Source of the DNA: Paenibacillus aceti
Lineage (GTDB): Bacteria > Bacillota > Bacilli > Paenibacillales > Paenibacillaceae
Reading direction: 5' to 3'
NCBI RefSeq assembly: GCF_003614185.1
Contig: NZ_KZ987724.1
Location: 1,356,159-1,420,158, forward strand
Length of the DNA: 64,000 nucleotides
This document shows positions 27,004 to 36,477 of the stretch, piece after piece (the stretch's first letter is position 1; every line of letters starts with the position of its first letter). The notes under the pieces are model-generated. The model was given only the letters and a program-made list of their open reading frames with translations, was not told the origin of the DNA and made no database searches. The position numbers were made by a program, and so were the translations under genes.

Positions 27004-27091
27004 ACAAGGAATATTTTGCTACTAGCTTAGAGCTTTGTTTTGCTTCAGGGATTGGAGCATTGTATCGTTGACAAAAGCAGGGTTTTTCTAT

Positions 27092-27280
27092 TCAATCTTT
27101 CTCAGGGATTAATTCATCATATTCACCGGCGATAAACAAAGTAGGACAGCTTATAGTTCTTAATTGAACATTCTTTAGCTGAGGATAAGTTCGCCAATCC
27201 TTTATTTTCTGCCTTAAGACTTCTTGCCATTTCCATAGTGTGCATCCAAATGTATTTCTTCCATGGTAAATGCGGGGCTT
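27092..27280 (-). pseudogene. Alpha/beta hydrolase 3' remnant
   Basis: A 62-codon open frame without a start reads YHGRNTFGCTLWKWQEVL, then DWRTYPQLKN, then CPTLFIAGEYDELIPEKD before a TGA. The last segment is the canonical strand and acid-residue region of alpha/beta hydrolases. Codons after the TGA resemble the continuing tail in shifted frame. No intact copy is in this window. It lies among other broken genes. Confidence 0.6.
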
Positions 27281-27331
27281 CTATAGGTTAAAGGAGCATC
27301 TCAATAGAAGTGCCTGGATTTATGCCCCTGA

Positions 27332-28108
27332 TCAGTTAGCTTTTTCTCGTAGCTTTGGACTTCGCATGCCATCGAGAATTTCCTTAATCATTTTTGTTTG
27401 TTCATAATTAGAGGTCAACAATAAAAGCTGCAAGGAAGATTTAATAGCTTCTTGATAGTCTTCCTTGTTGATTTGATATTGAATGAGCTCAATAAAAAAA
27501 GCGCACTTTAACGAAACAAGCACATCTTCAGCTTTTTGAGAGTCTTCAAGCAACTCATAAATTTGATTGGAAAATAAGGAAATTTCTTTATCTATGTTTA
27601 ATTTGTATATATTTGCTGTCTTTAATAAAGCAATAAGTCCATGTAAAATTTCGTAATCGTACGGATGAGTTTGTAAAAAGGATATAAATTCTTCTAAGAC
27701 ACTTAAGTTGCCTAATATTTATTCAATTTCTAGTAAATTAGGTAATGAAATATACGCATAATAGTTAACTTCTTCTAGTCCCGCTTGATCTAGGTTCTCA
27801 AACCAACTTAAATCAGAATATTGACGAATGCATTCTTTTGCCTCGTCAAATCTCCTCAATTTTTTAAATGCCGATCCTTTCATAAGTAGAGCGTATCCAT
27901 AATAATACACGAGAGGTCTTTTTAAAATGAGGTTAGGTTTGTCTTCTTTCAATTTATTAATTCTAATGTATAGCGATTCAGAAAAGCGAATAACTTCATG
28001 CCACAATTCAAAAGAAAAGGCTGCCTTAATCATTTGTACAGTTGAATCGTAATCAAATTGATCAATATCAATAATGAAATCACCAAGTTTTTTCACTTCA
28101 TACACCAA
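27332..28108 (-). pseudogene. TPR-type helical protein with one in-frame stop
   Basis: Two adjacent frames (28108-27719 and 27553-27332) belong to one reading frame: after LLEIE and a TAA at 27719-27721, the same frame continues with ILGNLSVLEEFISFL through to REKAN. The product would be about 258 residues of paired helices like the TPR sensor part of XRE/PlcR-type regulators. An in-frame TAG just upstream of a TTG removes any N-terminal helix-turn-helix. It is therefore a nonsense-mutated and 5'-truncated gene, unless the stop is a sequencing error. Confidence 0.7.
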
Positions 28109-28175
28109 CTATTCCTAAATTTACTATTAAAATTATATTATAACATTGCAATAATTTGTCAATGACTTTTCATGA

Positions 28176-28343
28176 TCAGGACTTTATCAGACCCGCTTCT
28201 CTCATGAAATGCTTGACCAGTTGCTGAACTGAATAGATACTACCACTAGTCATTACTACTGGACCAGGCATTTCGCCATGAAACAGGTGTAGTGATGTTT
28301 CAAAGGGTGTGTCTTGGGCTAGTTTCTGTCTTTCTGTCCGCAT
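28176..28343 (-). pseudogene. Internally deleted copy of the AstE-like gene
   Basis: The frame opens like the intact gene (MRTERQKLAQDTPFETSLHL) after the same ribosome-binding site, reads GEMPGPVVM, then lacks the zinc-binding GIHGKE, keeps IYSVQQLVK and jumps directly to the C-terminal FMREAGLIKS. About 170 residues including all metal ligands are missing, so no activity is possible. The intact paralogue is at 25987-26670 in the same orientation. Confidence 0.85.
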
Positions 28344-28414
28344 AACCTCACCACCTCCGATGCAAACATCCAATGCCAGTTTAATTGGAGAAGTTTAGGC
28401 GAATACAAAAAACA

Positions 28415-28440
28415 CACAAAAGGCCAATAAGCCCTTTGTG
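28415..28440. terminator. Terminator after the HAD phosphatase gene
   Basis: A CACAAA...TTTGTG stem with inner GG/CC pairs has an A-rich left flank (T-tract on the minus strand), 17 bases past the stop codon. Confidence 0.65.
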
Positions 28441-28456
28441 CGTTGAAAGTAGATAT

Positions 28457-29080
28457 CTATCGACTGCAAAGTGTAAAGATATCCTGAGGATGCTCAAACT
28501 TATACTTAGCTGGAATAGCATCCGGTTGTTTGCATCCCCAGAGCGCTAAACCAAAATCCATTCCAGCGTCTCTAGCACATTCATAGTCATAGATGGTATC
28601 GCCGATATATATGGATGTCTCCGCCTGCGCACCTGAAATCTCAAGGAACTTAAGCAAAGGTTCAGGATTGGGCTTATGCCGCTCCGTATCATCTGCACAT
28701 ACAACATGTGGAAGATCGCGAGCGAGGCCAAATGGAACGAAATCATCCAGAAATTCTTGCTTTGTCTTGGACGTTACGACGCCCATAGTAACCGATTGCT
28801 CCCTGAGTTCGGCAAGCAGCGGCTCGATACCCTGGAATACATGAACTGTATGTTGATATTCCCTCATAAGCTCATTCCAGCATTTATTTGCATACTCAAC
28901 GTCCTCAATACCGAGTTGGCGCAAGGATACAGCCCCCGGAATCCCAAGCACAAATGCGAGATCTTGCTGCAGTATTTCCCGATGATAGTTAGTTCTCAAT
29001 AGCTTCTGCAAGGATCCCAACACCGCTTGCTCTGTGTTAATTAAGGTACCGTCAATGTCAAAAATAAAGGTAGTATACAT
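28457..29080 (-). CDS. HAD-superfamily phosphatase, phosphoglycolate phosphatase/PpaX-like
   Basis: This 207-residue hydrolase has the nucleophile motif DIDGT (FIFDIDGTLINTE), motif II threonine-serine in GVVTSKTKQ, and motif IV GDTIYDYECARDAG. The helical cap between motifs I and II is of the beta-phosphoglucomutase/phosphoglycolate type. Likely substrates are small phosphate esters or pyrophosphate. GGAGGAGG precedes the ATG. It stands alone between a terminator and the LacI gene. Confidence 0.88.
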   Translation of the reverse strand: MYTTFIFDIDGTLINTEQAVLGSLQKLLRTNYHREILQQDLAFVLGIPGAVSLRQLGIEDVEYANKCWNELMREYQHTVHVFQGIEPLLAELREQSVTMGVVTSKTKQEFLDDFVPFGLARDLPHVVCADDTERHKPNPEPLLKFLEISGAQAETSIYIGDTIYDYECARDAGMDFGLALWGCKQPDAIPAKYKFEHPQDIFTLCSR

Positions 29081-29164
29081 GAATTTCCTCCTCCAGCATG
29101 TTAGAGTTGAGCGCTCTTATTGATATGCTAATGTATGAAATCCATTTCAGGTCAAGGTCAATTC

Positions 29165-30115
29165 TTATATGGAATAACGTTCGATGATTCGATAAGGAAT
29201 CTCTACCTTATCCTTTGATTTCTCAATGGCAAGATCAAAGGCCTGTTCCCCGACTTTGACCAATTGATGATCAACCGTAGACAACCGCAGTGCGATCCCG
29301 ATCGGCTGGTTCTCTTGACCAATGATCGCCAGATCAGCGGGAACCCCTAGTTCTATACTCTTTCCATACTGATAAAGGCCTGCTGCAACCTCATCGCCGT
29401 TGGCATATACTGCGGTTGGTCTAGACTCTAAATGCAGCAATTGCTGTGCTGCTCTTGCCCCGTCATCCATATCGTAACAATCTCGGATATGATACTCTGA
29501 CGGCAGATCGCCAAATACTTGCTGATAGGCTTTTATCGTCAACTGCGTACTATTGCTCTCCTCTCCCCTTGCTGTTGTAAAAGCAACCCTTGTATGCCCT
29601 TTATCCTTTAACATTTGAAATGTCTCCAGGTAGGAGGCATATCGATCCATGTAGGCGCAGCCAATCTCAGGATGATCGGTATACTCACATGCCACGATCG
29701 TCCCATACTTGGTATATGGCGTTATAGCTTCCCAGCCGTTTGAACGAGAGGTGATAATGATACCGTCAAGCTGTTTATTTTTCAACATATTTAAGCAACT
29801 GTGTTCCCTATCCGGATCGTACTTCGTAGGCAGAACCATCACGGTATAATCAAGCTCGACCGATCGATTAAGTACACCATGTAGCAGTTGGTCAAAGGCC
29901 TGGTTGTTATTGTACGGCATGATCACACCGATCTTTCTTGTTTCCTTGCGGATTAAATCGACAGCTAAGCGATTGGGCGTATAATCCATTTCATCAATCA
30001 CACGTTGTACAGCTGCTCGCTTCGATTCAGATACATAAGGATGATGATTCAACACCCTTGATACTGTCGATACGGATACTCCAGCACGCTTTGCAATATC
30101 ATTGATATTCGCCAC
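29165..30115 (-). CDS. LacI-family transcriptional regulator
   Basis: This 316-residue repressor has a helix-turn-helix and hinge at the N-terminus (INDIAKRAGVSVSTVSRVLN) and a periplasmic-binding-like sugar sensor domain. The frame is open to 30139, but AAAGGAG lies eight bases before a GTG at 30115, giving MANINDIAKR as usual. It follows ubiD by 63 bases on the same strand, so the two may be cotranscribed and the regulator may control that unit. Confidence 0.9.
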   Translation of the reverse strand: MANINDIAKRAGVSVSTVSRVLNHHPYVSESKRAAVQRVIDEMDYTPNRLAVDLIRKETRKIGVIMPYNNNQAFDQLLHGVLNRSVELDYTVMVLPTKYDPDREHSCLNMLKNKQLDGIIITSRSNGWEAITPYTKYGTIVACEYTDHPEIGCAYMDRYASYLETFQMLKDKGHTRVAFTTARGEESNSTQLTIKAYQQVFGDLPSEYHIRDCYDMDDGARAAQQLLHLESRPTAVYANGDEVAAGLYQYGKSIELGVPADLAIIGQENQPIGIALRLSTVDHQLVKVGEQAFDLAIEKSKDKVEIPYRIIERYSI

Positions 30116-30178
30116 TGCCACTTCTCCTTTATCTTTCACTCTATACTATAGGCTCACACCCATATCTGGGTGATGTAG

Positions 30179-32008
30179 CTATATAATCCCGCCCAGGCTG
30201 GCGCCTTTTATAAACAAGCGCTCAATCTTTTTCTCAACCGTTGGATCCGGAACTAAAGGTGGTGCTTGATGCGGCTTCGTACGAGCATCGATGATTAAAT
30301 TGTCGCAACCCCAGTGCTTATGCTCATAAAAATGATTAACCCCATGAATATCATGGGAAGGATTGCTGCGTGTAAATGTAACCCATAGGAAATTGTGGAT
30401 CGATTCACTCAAGAACGAGCTGTCGTCGCAGAGCACAATCATTGGACAAGCTTCGAAAGGGCCCTTCTCTTGAATGGCATTACACAATCCTCGCATTTCT
30501 TCCTCTGTATCGGCATAGCTCTTAAATTCAGGACCTCGCATGGCTACTACGCCTGGCATAATAAGCTGGACGTTGTCATATCCACGTATGCCCTTTAAGC
30601 CTTCAGGTACTTCATGACATAAACTTCTCAGTTTGTCTCCATATGCAGCAAGAACTACTTTACTGCCACTGTTCAGGCCTGTCCCGGAATAATCAAGGGT
30701 ATCAATCGTAGTATTCGTATAAAAATGAATGTCACGGCGCAGATCAATTCGCTCTAAAATATAAGTCAAAAAATTCACTTCATCATGTGAATTAATGGGT
30801 TCATTTTCTTCAGCTGTAATAAATAAATATTTAGCCAAGCTTAATTGTCCCGTGCCCAATATACGATTCGCCAGTGTAAGGAGTTCAGTAGGTTTTTTTA
30901 CTTGTTGGTAAGGTGTATATCTTTCACTGCCGATCGCGAAAAGCAAAGGATGAACCCCCGCAGCATCTACTGCATGAACTTCTTTTACCCCCGGAATTTC
31001 ATGCTTGATCGAATCACCCGTCAATTCGTGAATGAGTTCACCAAAAGAGGTGTCCTCTTGCGGAGGTCTCCCTACGACGGTAAATGGCCAAATCGCATTT
31101 GGCTTGGCATATACTTTATGGATTTTCATGACTGGGAAAGGATGAACAAGGCTATAGTAGCCCAAATGATCTCCAAAAGGACCTTCTGGCTTGGTATCTT
31201 CAGGATATATCTCCCCTGTAATTACAAAATCAGCATCACTGCTAATGCAGTAACCATCTACATAATTGTATCTAAAGTTATGCCCCGAGAGCATCCCCGC
31301 AACCGTCATCTCACTTAATCCTTCCGGTAGCGGCATAATGGCTGCTAAGGTATGCGCTGGCGGACCTCCAACAAAACAGCTTACTTTGAGCGGCATCCCC
31401 ATTTTATTCGCCTTCGTCTGATGAACTCCGATTCCTCGATGAATTTGATAATGCAGGCCAATCTCTTTATTCATCTCATATTGATTTCCGGTTAATTGCA
31501 TGCGGTACATCCCTAAATTGGAATTCATAATTCCAGGTTTCTCGGGATCCTCTGAATAAACCTGCGGCAGGGTAACAAAAGCACCGCCATCATTGGGCCA
31601 GTGATGAATCAACGGAAGATCTGAAATCTGAATTTCTTGCGCCATAACCGGCAGCTTCCCCCCTTTTTTTAACGGGAGTGCTTTAAATGCGGCTAGTCCA
31701 GTCCCTATATTGCTAAAGGGCTTCTTAAGAGCTTTCATTGGATCGTTACGAACGGCCATTACATTGTGTACAGAATCCCATGTATTACGAAAAATAAACT
31801 TGCTGCGTTCCATTGAACCAAATAGATTAGAAACCGCACGAAATCGAGAGCCTTTCACACGCTCAAACAATAAGGCAGGGCCTCCCGCCTCATACACTTT
31901 CAAATGAATTGCCGCCATTTCAAGATACGGATCAACTTCTTCCCGAATTCGAACCAAATGACCATGCTTCTCTAAATCAATAAGGCAATCTTCTAAATTG
32001 CGATACAT
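30179..32008 (-). CDS. UbiD-family decarboxylase
   Basis: This 609-residue prenylated-flavin-dependent (de)carboxylase has the NLGMYRMQLTG segment with the conserved arginine and the EGPFGDHLGYYS segment with catalytic-site acidic residues. No ubiX flavin prenyltransferase gene is adjacent, so cofactor must come from elsewhere. It could act on menaquinone precursors or aromatic acids. GGAG eight bases before the ATG at 32008 fixes the start over an upstream ATG. A degraded fragment of this gene lies at 39663-39775. Confidence 0.88.
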   Translation of the reverse strand: MYRNLEDCLIDLEKHGHLVRIREEVDPYLEMAAIHLKVYEAGGPALLFERVKGSRFRAVSNLFGSMERSKFIFRNTWDSVHNVMAVRNDPMKALKKPFSNIGTGLAAFKALPLKKGGKLPVMAQEIQISDLPLIHHWPNDGGAFVTLPQVYSEDPEKPGIMNSNLGMYRMQLTGNQYEMNKEIGLHYQIHRGIGVHQTKANKMGMPLKVSCFVGGPPAHTLAAIMPLPEGLSEMTVAGMLSGHNFRYNYVDGYCISSDADFVITGEIYPEDTKPEGPFGDHLGYYSLVHPFPVMKIHKVYAKPNAIWPFTVVGRPPQEDTSFGELIHELTGDSIKHEIPGVKEVHAVDAAGVHPLLFAIGSERYTPYQQVKKPTELLTLANRILGTGQLSLAKYLFITAEENEPINSHDEVNFLTYILERIDLRRDIHFYTNTTIDTLDYSGTGLNSGSKVVLAAYGDKLRSLCHEVPEGLKGIRGYDNVQLIMPGVVAMRGPEFKSYADTEEEMRGLCNAIQEKGPFEACPMIVLCDDSSFLSESIHNFLWVTFTRSNPSHDIHGVNHFYEHKHWGCDNLIIDARTKPHQAPPLVPDPTVEKKIERLFIKGASLGGII

Positions 32009-32126
32009 TATAATTAGCTCCATTCAATATAGATAATATTATTTTCACTACTGTCCGTTCTCCCAAGAGAAGAGAACCAAAATTCTCGTACGGATGCTGG
32101 CTATACCTAGCACCAAGAAAAAACCA

Positions 32127-32190
32127 CCAATGTCATATCAATTATATCAGACAGGTTTTGCAAATTGTACGGGATATCGAGTGCAGAACG
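32127..32190 (+). pseudogene. Fragment of a GH38 gene
   Basis: The segment translates to CHINYIRQVLQIVRDIE and aligns with YHVNYIRQALQIVRDIE of the GH38 gene (about 17785-17848). Both DNA and protein agree, but no frame extends beyond it. It is a scrap of a paralogue or of an ancient duplication upstream of ubiD. Confidence 0.75.
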
Positions 32191-32193
32191 ATG

Positions 32194-32229
32194 AAAAAAA
32201 GCTGCCAGGTTAAATAACCCCGCAGCTTA
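32194..32229 (-). terminator. Terminator of the gene at 32253-32717
   Basis: A GCTGC...GCAGC stem with GGTT/AACC inner pairs is followed on the minus strand by eight T residues, 24 bases beyond the stop codon. Confidence 0.85.
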
Positions 32230-32252
32230 GTCATTATAATAGATCTATCCGC

Positions 32253-32717
32253 TTAATATTCTCCCTTAATGACGAAAAAGGAACCCCGAATCGTTCCGGC
32301 TAATTTAGACTTCTGCCGGGCGAACTTAAACTTTCCTTCTAATTCCTTAGGTACCTCCATCCCCTCCGAAAGCTTAAAACCAACGGCCCGCTTTTTAGGA
32401 TCATCCACCGTATACATCACATTGAGCCCGAGACCATCCTCATAGAAGACGTAGGCAAATCGGATATTTTCCACTTGAAAACGTGAGGTTTCTAAAGGTT
32501 TGGCCGCAAATTCAATATCACGTTCTTCCTTCAAAATCCGCTTCACATAATCGAGTGTTTCCTGGCTTTCACTTGCTGGGACCACTGTAAATTCATGCTT
32601 GTATTTGTTCATAAAATAGCGGGCTTCATTCGCTCGCAAACCGGCGAGCGCCTCCGCTACCGGTGAAGATTCCAGACCCACTGTAGACACGTTTTTGAAA
32701 TCAACGATATAAGACAC
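32253..32717 (-). CDS. Conserved hypothetical cytosolic protein, 154 aa
   Basis: I do not recognise the family. The protein starts MSYIVDFKNVSTVGLESSP, is rich in Lys and Glu, has no signal peptide or membrane span, and looks like a mixed alpha/beta fold with a C-terminal basic segment (FKFARQKSKLAGTIRG). A plain ribosome-binding site (GGGGG) precedes the ATG and a strong terminator follows, so it is a well-formed single-gene unit. Confidence 0.7.
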   Translation of the reverse strand: MSYIVDFKNVSTVGLESSPVAEALAGLRANEARYFMNKYKHEFTVVPASESQETLDYVKRILKEERDIEFAAKPLETSRFQVENIRFAYVFYEDGLGLNVMYTVDDPKKRAVGFKLSEGMEVPKELEGKFKFARQKSKLAGTIRGSFFVIKGEY

Positions 32718-32816
32718 TTTTCATCCCCCTTTTATCTCTTGAAAGATTATATTCATATTTTCTTTCCATAAGCAAGTCGGGTTAAACCTCTGAGGAGTAT
32801 CCCTACAATTATGGTC

Positions 32817-32938
32817 AAGTACAAGATAACGTAGGTTTCGCTGTGCTCACGGGGTTGTACGAAGGGCTGGTCCGGAGCGACGAGAACGGTAAAGCCATTC
32901 CCGGCATTGCTGAGAAGTAGGATATCTCCCCGGATGGA
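32817..32938 (+). pseudogene. Remnant of an oligopeptide-binding protein gene (oppA-like)
   Basis: Reading plus strand, the frame gives QDNVGFAVLTGLYEGLV, RSDENGKAIPGIAEK, a TAG at 32918-32920 and then DISPDG. This is the highly conserved N-terminal region of SBP_bac_5 peptide-binding proteins (usual form ends GIAEKWDIS, so the stop replaces Trp). Signal peptide and the remaining about 450 residues are gone. It directly joins the oppB remnant. Confidence 0.8.
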
Positions 32939-32989
32939 CTGATCGATCCCCGTATCACTCTGGGCTTGAGAAAGGAGAAGGCCGCATGA
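32939..32989 (+). pseudogene. C-terminal remnant of an oligopeptide permease (oppB-like)
   Basis: The 16 codons LIDPRITLGLRKEKAA end in TGA, overlapping the next ATG as ATGA. LIDPRI is the standard C-terminus of OppB/DppB permeases. The join to the oppA fragment near 32938 indicates one deletion removing most of oppA and oppB while keeping the start of the next gene. Confidence 0.75.
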
Positions 32990-33933
32990 CCATGTTCCAT
33001 TCTTCCCCTGCTGACAAACGTGAACTGGCCCTGGATGATTTCCGAAGGGCAGACGTTAGCGAACATGCGGCGGAAGCGATCGAACAGGAAGGCGTGTCTG
33101 CATGGCGCGATATCTGGCTTCGTCTGCGCAACAACCCAGTTGCTATGACAGGTCTTGTCTTCCTGCTACTCATTATCATCATGGCAATCATCGGCCCCAT
33201 GCTGACGCCTTATGACTACTATTCCAATAATCTGCAGATGACGAACCTGCCTCCTTCCACCGAGCATTGGTTCGGTACGGACGATCTCGGCCGCGACATG
33301 TTCGCTCGCACGTGGATGGGCGCCCGCATTTCTCTTACCGTCGGTTTCTCCGCCGCAGCCATCAACCTTGTCACCGGCGTTATCTACGGTGGGATTATGG
33401 GTTATATCGGCGGACGTCTCGACGAGGTAATGAACAAAATCTCTGAAATCATCTATTCTATTCCCGATCTTCTGGTGGCGATTCTGCTTGTCGTCGTCTT
33501 CGAGCCAAGCCTGGGCACGATTATTTTGGCGCTGTGTGTGACCGGATGGATCAATATGTCCTGGATCGTGCGTGGACAAATGATGCAGCTCAAGAATCAG
33601 GAATATGCCCTCGCCTCTCGTTCCTTAGGTTCGCCTCCCATGCGCATTTTATTTCGACATCTCCTGCCCAACGCGATGGGTCCGATTATCGTGACCTTGA
33701 CCTTGGCGGTGCCTTCAGCCATCTTCAGTGAAGCTGTATTAAGCTTCCTTGGGCTGGGCGTGCAGTCGCCGGCTGCATCTTGGGGGACAATGATCAACGA
33801 CGCGCTTAAGACGATGATCATCTATCCATGGCGTCTTGCCTTCCCGGCGCTGTTTATTAGCTTAATGATGCTATGCTTCAATCTGTTCGGGGACGGGCTG
33901 CGTGATGCACTCGATCCGAAGATGAAAAAATAA
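32986..33933 (+). CDS. Oligopeptide ABC transporter permease, OppC/DppC type
   Basis: This 315-residue inner-membrane permease has a cytosolic N-terminal tail of about 45 residues, six membrane spans, the HWFGTDDLGRDMFAR segment and the EAA loop (ASRSLGSPPMRILFRHLLPNAMGP) that docks with the ATPases. AAGGAG lies eight bases before the ATG. The gene is intact, but its partner permease and binding protein are reduced to scraps immediately upstream and the first ATPase is deleted internally, so it probably has no working transporter to serve. Confidence 0.9.
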   Translation: MTMFHSSPADKRELALDDFRRADVSEHAAEAIEQEGVSAWRDIWLRLRNNPVAMTGLVFLLLIIIMAIIGPMLTPYDYYSNNLQMTNLPPSTEHWFGTDDLGRDMFARTWMGARISLTVGFSAAAINLVTGVIYGGIMGYIGGRLDEVMNKISEIIYSIPDLLVAILLVVVFEPSLGTIILALCVTGWINMSWIVRGQMMQLKNQEYALASRSLGSPPMRILFRHLLPNAMGPIIVTLTLAVPSAIFSEAVLSFLGLGVQSPAASWGTMINDALKTMIIYPWRLAFPALFISLMMLCFNLFGDGLRDALDPKMKK

Positions 33934-33952
33934 GGATGAGGAGGGTTGGCCC

Positions 33953-34698
<746 letters not shown>

Positions 34699-34702
<4 letters not shown>

Positions 34703-35658
34703 GTACAGAGCCATTGCTTCGCATTAATCAGCTGTGCAAACATTTTTATATGGGACGGGGCCAGACGTTGAAGGCCGTCAATAACATTAGCTTCAGCGTC
34801 GACAGAGGTGAGACCCTCGGGATGGTAGGCGAATCAGGTTGCGGCAAATCGACGGCTGGACGGACGATCCTTCGCTTGTACGAGCCGACTGCAGGGGAAG
34901 CCTGGTACGGAGGAACGAATATTTACCGACTTAAGCCGGGGCAGCTTAAGGCTTTCCGTCGCGAGATGCAGATGATCTTCCAGGATCCGTGCGCTTCGTT
35001 GAATCCTCGCATGACCATTATGGACATTATTGGGGAAGCATTGGACATTCACCGTCTCGCCGATAACCGTTCAGCGCGCAGGAAGCGAGTTGAGGAGCTG
35101 CTGTATCTGGTCGGACTTAACCCGGAGCATTCTACCCGTTATCCCCATGAGTTCTCGGGTGGCCAGCGCCAACGCATCGGAATCGCCCGCGCGCTGGCAG
35201 TGGATCCAAAGTTCATCATTTGCGACGAACCTATCTCGGCGCTTGATGTATCGATCCAGGCACAGGTCGTCAATCTGCTGAAAGATCTGCAGAAGCGGCT
35301 TGGACTGACCTACCTGTTCATCGCACATGATCTGTCTATGGTCAAGCATATCAGCGACCGTGTCACCGTCATGTATTTAGGTCAGATCGTTGAAATCGCC
35401 GACAGCGGGGAGCTATACTCGGAACCCCTTCACCCTTATACTCGTGCACTTATGTCTGCCATTCCCGTCCCTGATCCCGACATCGAGGCTGACAAAGAGA
35501 GGATTGTACTAAGCGGTGAATTGCCCGGTCCCCTGAATCCGTCGAGCGGCTGTTCCTTCCGGACACGATGTCCCTACGCAACTTCGGTCTGTGCTGAGCG
35601 TGAGCCTGAATTTCAGGAGACGAAGCCAGGACATCATGTCGCCTGCCATCTGGTCTAA
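34699..35658 (+). CDS. Peptide transporter ATPase, OppF/DppF type
   Basis: This 319-residue ATPase has Walker [10 protein letters not shown], signature [12 protein letters not shown], Walker [15 protein letters not shown] and the H-loop FIAHDLSMV, followed by the oligopeptide-type C-terminal domain with cysteines ([22 protein letters not shown]). AAAGGAGG precedes the ATG and it overlaps the truncated oppD stop. It is intact; whether it still serves a transporter is doubtful given its neighbours. Confidence 0.92.
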
Positions 35659-35675
35659 GCCGGATCGATCACACA

Positions 35676-35699
35676 AAAAGCCGCATCTACGCGGCTTTT
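35676..35699. terminator. Bidirectional terminator after oppF
   Basis: A 9-bp stem AAAAGCCGC/GCGGCTTTT with a 6-base loop lies between the convergent oppF-like gene and the secreted-protein gene. Confidence 0.85.
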
Positions 35700-35724
35700 A
35701 TATACATTTATTCTTTTCATTCTA

Positions 35725-36375
35725 TTAAAATTTTTCGGGAAATTGTTTGACAATTCCTTCTGTAAGGATATCGGCTAAGTGAATCATGTGGATTTCATTC
35801 TTGTCGGTCGCAGCAATATCCGCTTTCCAATCTCCTTTGAGGCAGCTAATGACGATTTCCGTAATCAACTGAAGATGCGTATACAGCATATCTTGCAGCT
35901 CTTTAAACGGCCAGTTCGGATTCGCTTCGCTTAAAAATTTGGCGATATCATCGGCATTTCTATGCCAATCTGCCTCAAGCTTATTCACATCCGATTGATT
36001 TCCCGCTTTGGCAGCCGCTACAATTTTCCCTGCAATTAGAATATGTTCTCTTAGAAGATCGGCCAGCTTATTACCGGCGGCTTCTCCATAATAGGGCTTG
36101 ATTATATTCCCAATGTCCTGCTGGTTCCTCAGGAGCCGGTCTAATACATCCTTCTGATCTGGACGATCAGATATGGCGCTAACGATATAGCTTCTTGTCC
36201 AAATCGTATGGTCAATCCATACCTTCTGCATATCGCCTTTTAGTTGCATCATTTTAGGGCTTAGGCAAATTGAGCCCTTCTCCTTGCTTACCTTCGCTTG
36301 CACAGTTCCTATTGGCGTCATGCACGACACAAACACTAACGTTAACAACAATGCCAGTAACCATTTGTTTTTCAT
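35725..36375 (-). CDS. Secreted all-helical protein of unknown function
   Basis: This 216-residue protein has a signal peptide (KNKWLLALLLTLVF to about VQA). The mature part is helical with conserved-looking WIDHTIWTRSYI, EHILIAGKI, and HLQLITEIV segments. The spaced histidines and acidic residues suggest a four-helix bundle that could bind metal, but I cannot assign a family or function. GGAG lies nine bases before the ATG at 36375. The protein stands next to the ECF sigma/anti-sigma pair without overlap. Confidence 0.7.
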   Translation of the reverse strand: MKNKWLLALLLTLVFVSCMTPIGTVQAKVSKEKGSICLSPKMMQLKGDMQKVWIDHTIWTRSYIVSAISDRPDQKDVLDRLLRNQQDIGNIIKPYYGEAAGNKLADLLREHILIAGKIVAAAKAGNQSDVNKLEADWHRNADDIAKFLSEANPNWPFKELQDMLYTHLQLITEIVISCLKGDWKADIAATDKNEIHMIHLADILTEGIVKQFPEKF

Positions 36376-36477
36376 ATTCATCTACTCCTCTGTCACTTGG
36401 ATAAGACAAGCCTTCATATTATGTTTTTGGACATCCAATTATATACAGAGGATGATTACATCGTTAATGTTTTCCAA

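Noticed and set aside
30845-31318. 157-codon plus-strand frame
   Set aside because: It lies antisense inside ubiD, whose motifs and length are convincing.
33166-33579. 137-codon minus-strand frame
   Set aside because: It is antisense to the intact oppC-like permease; its His/Asp-rich composition is what the reverse complement of permease codons gives.
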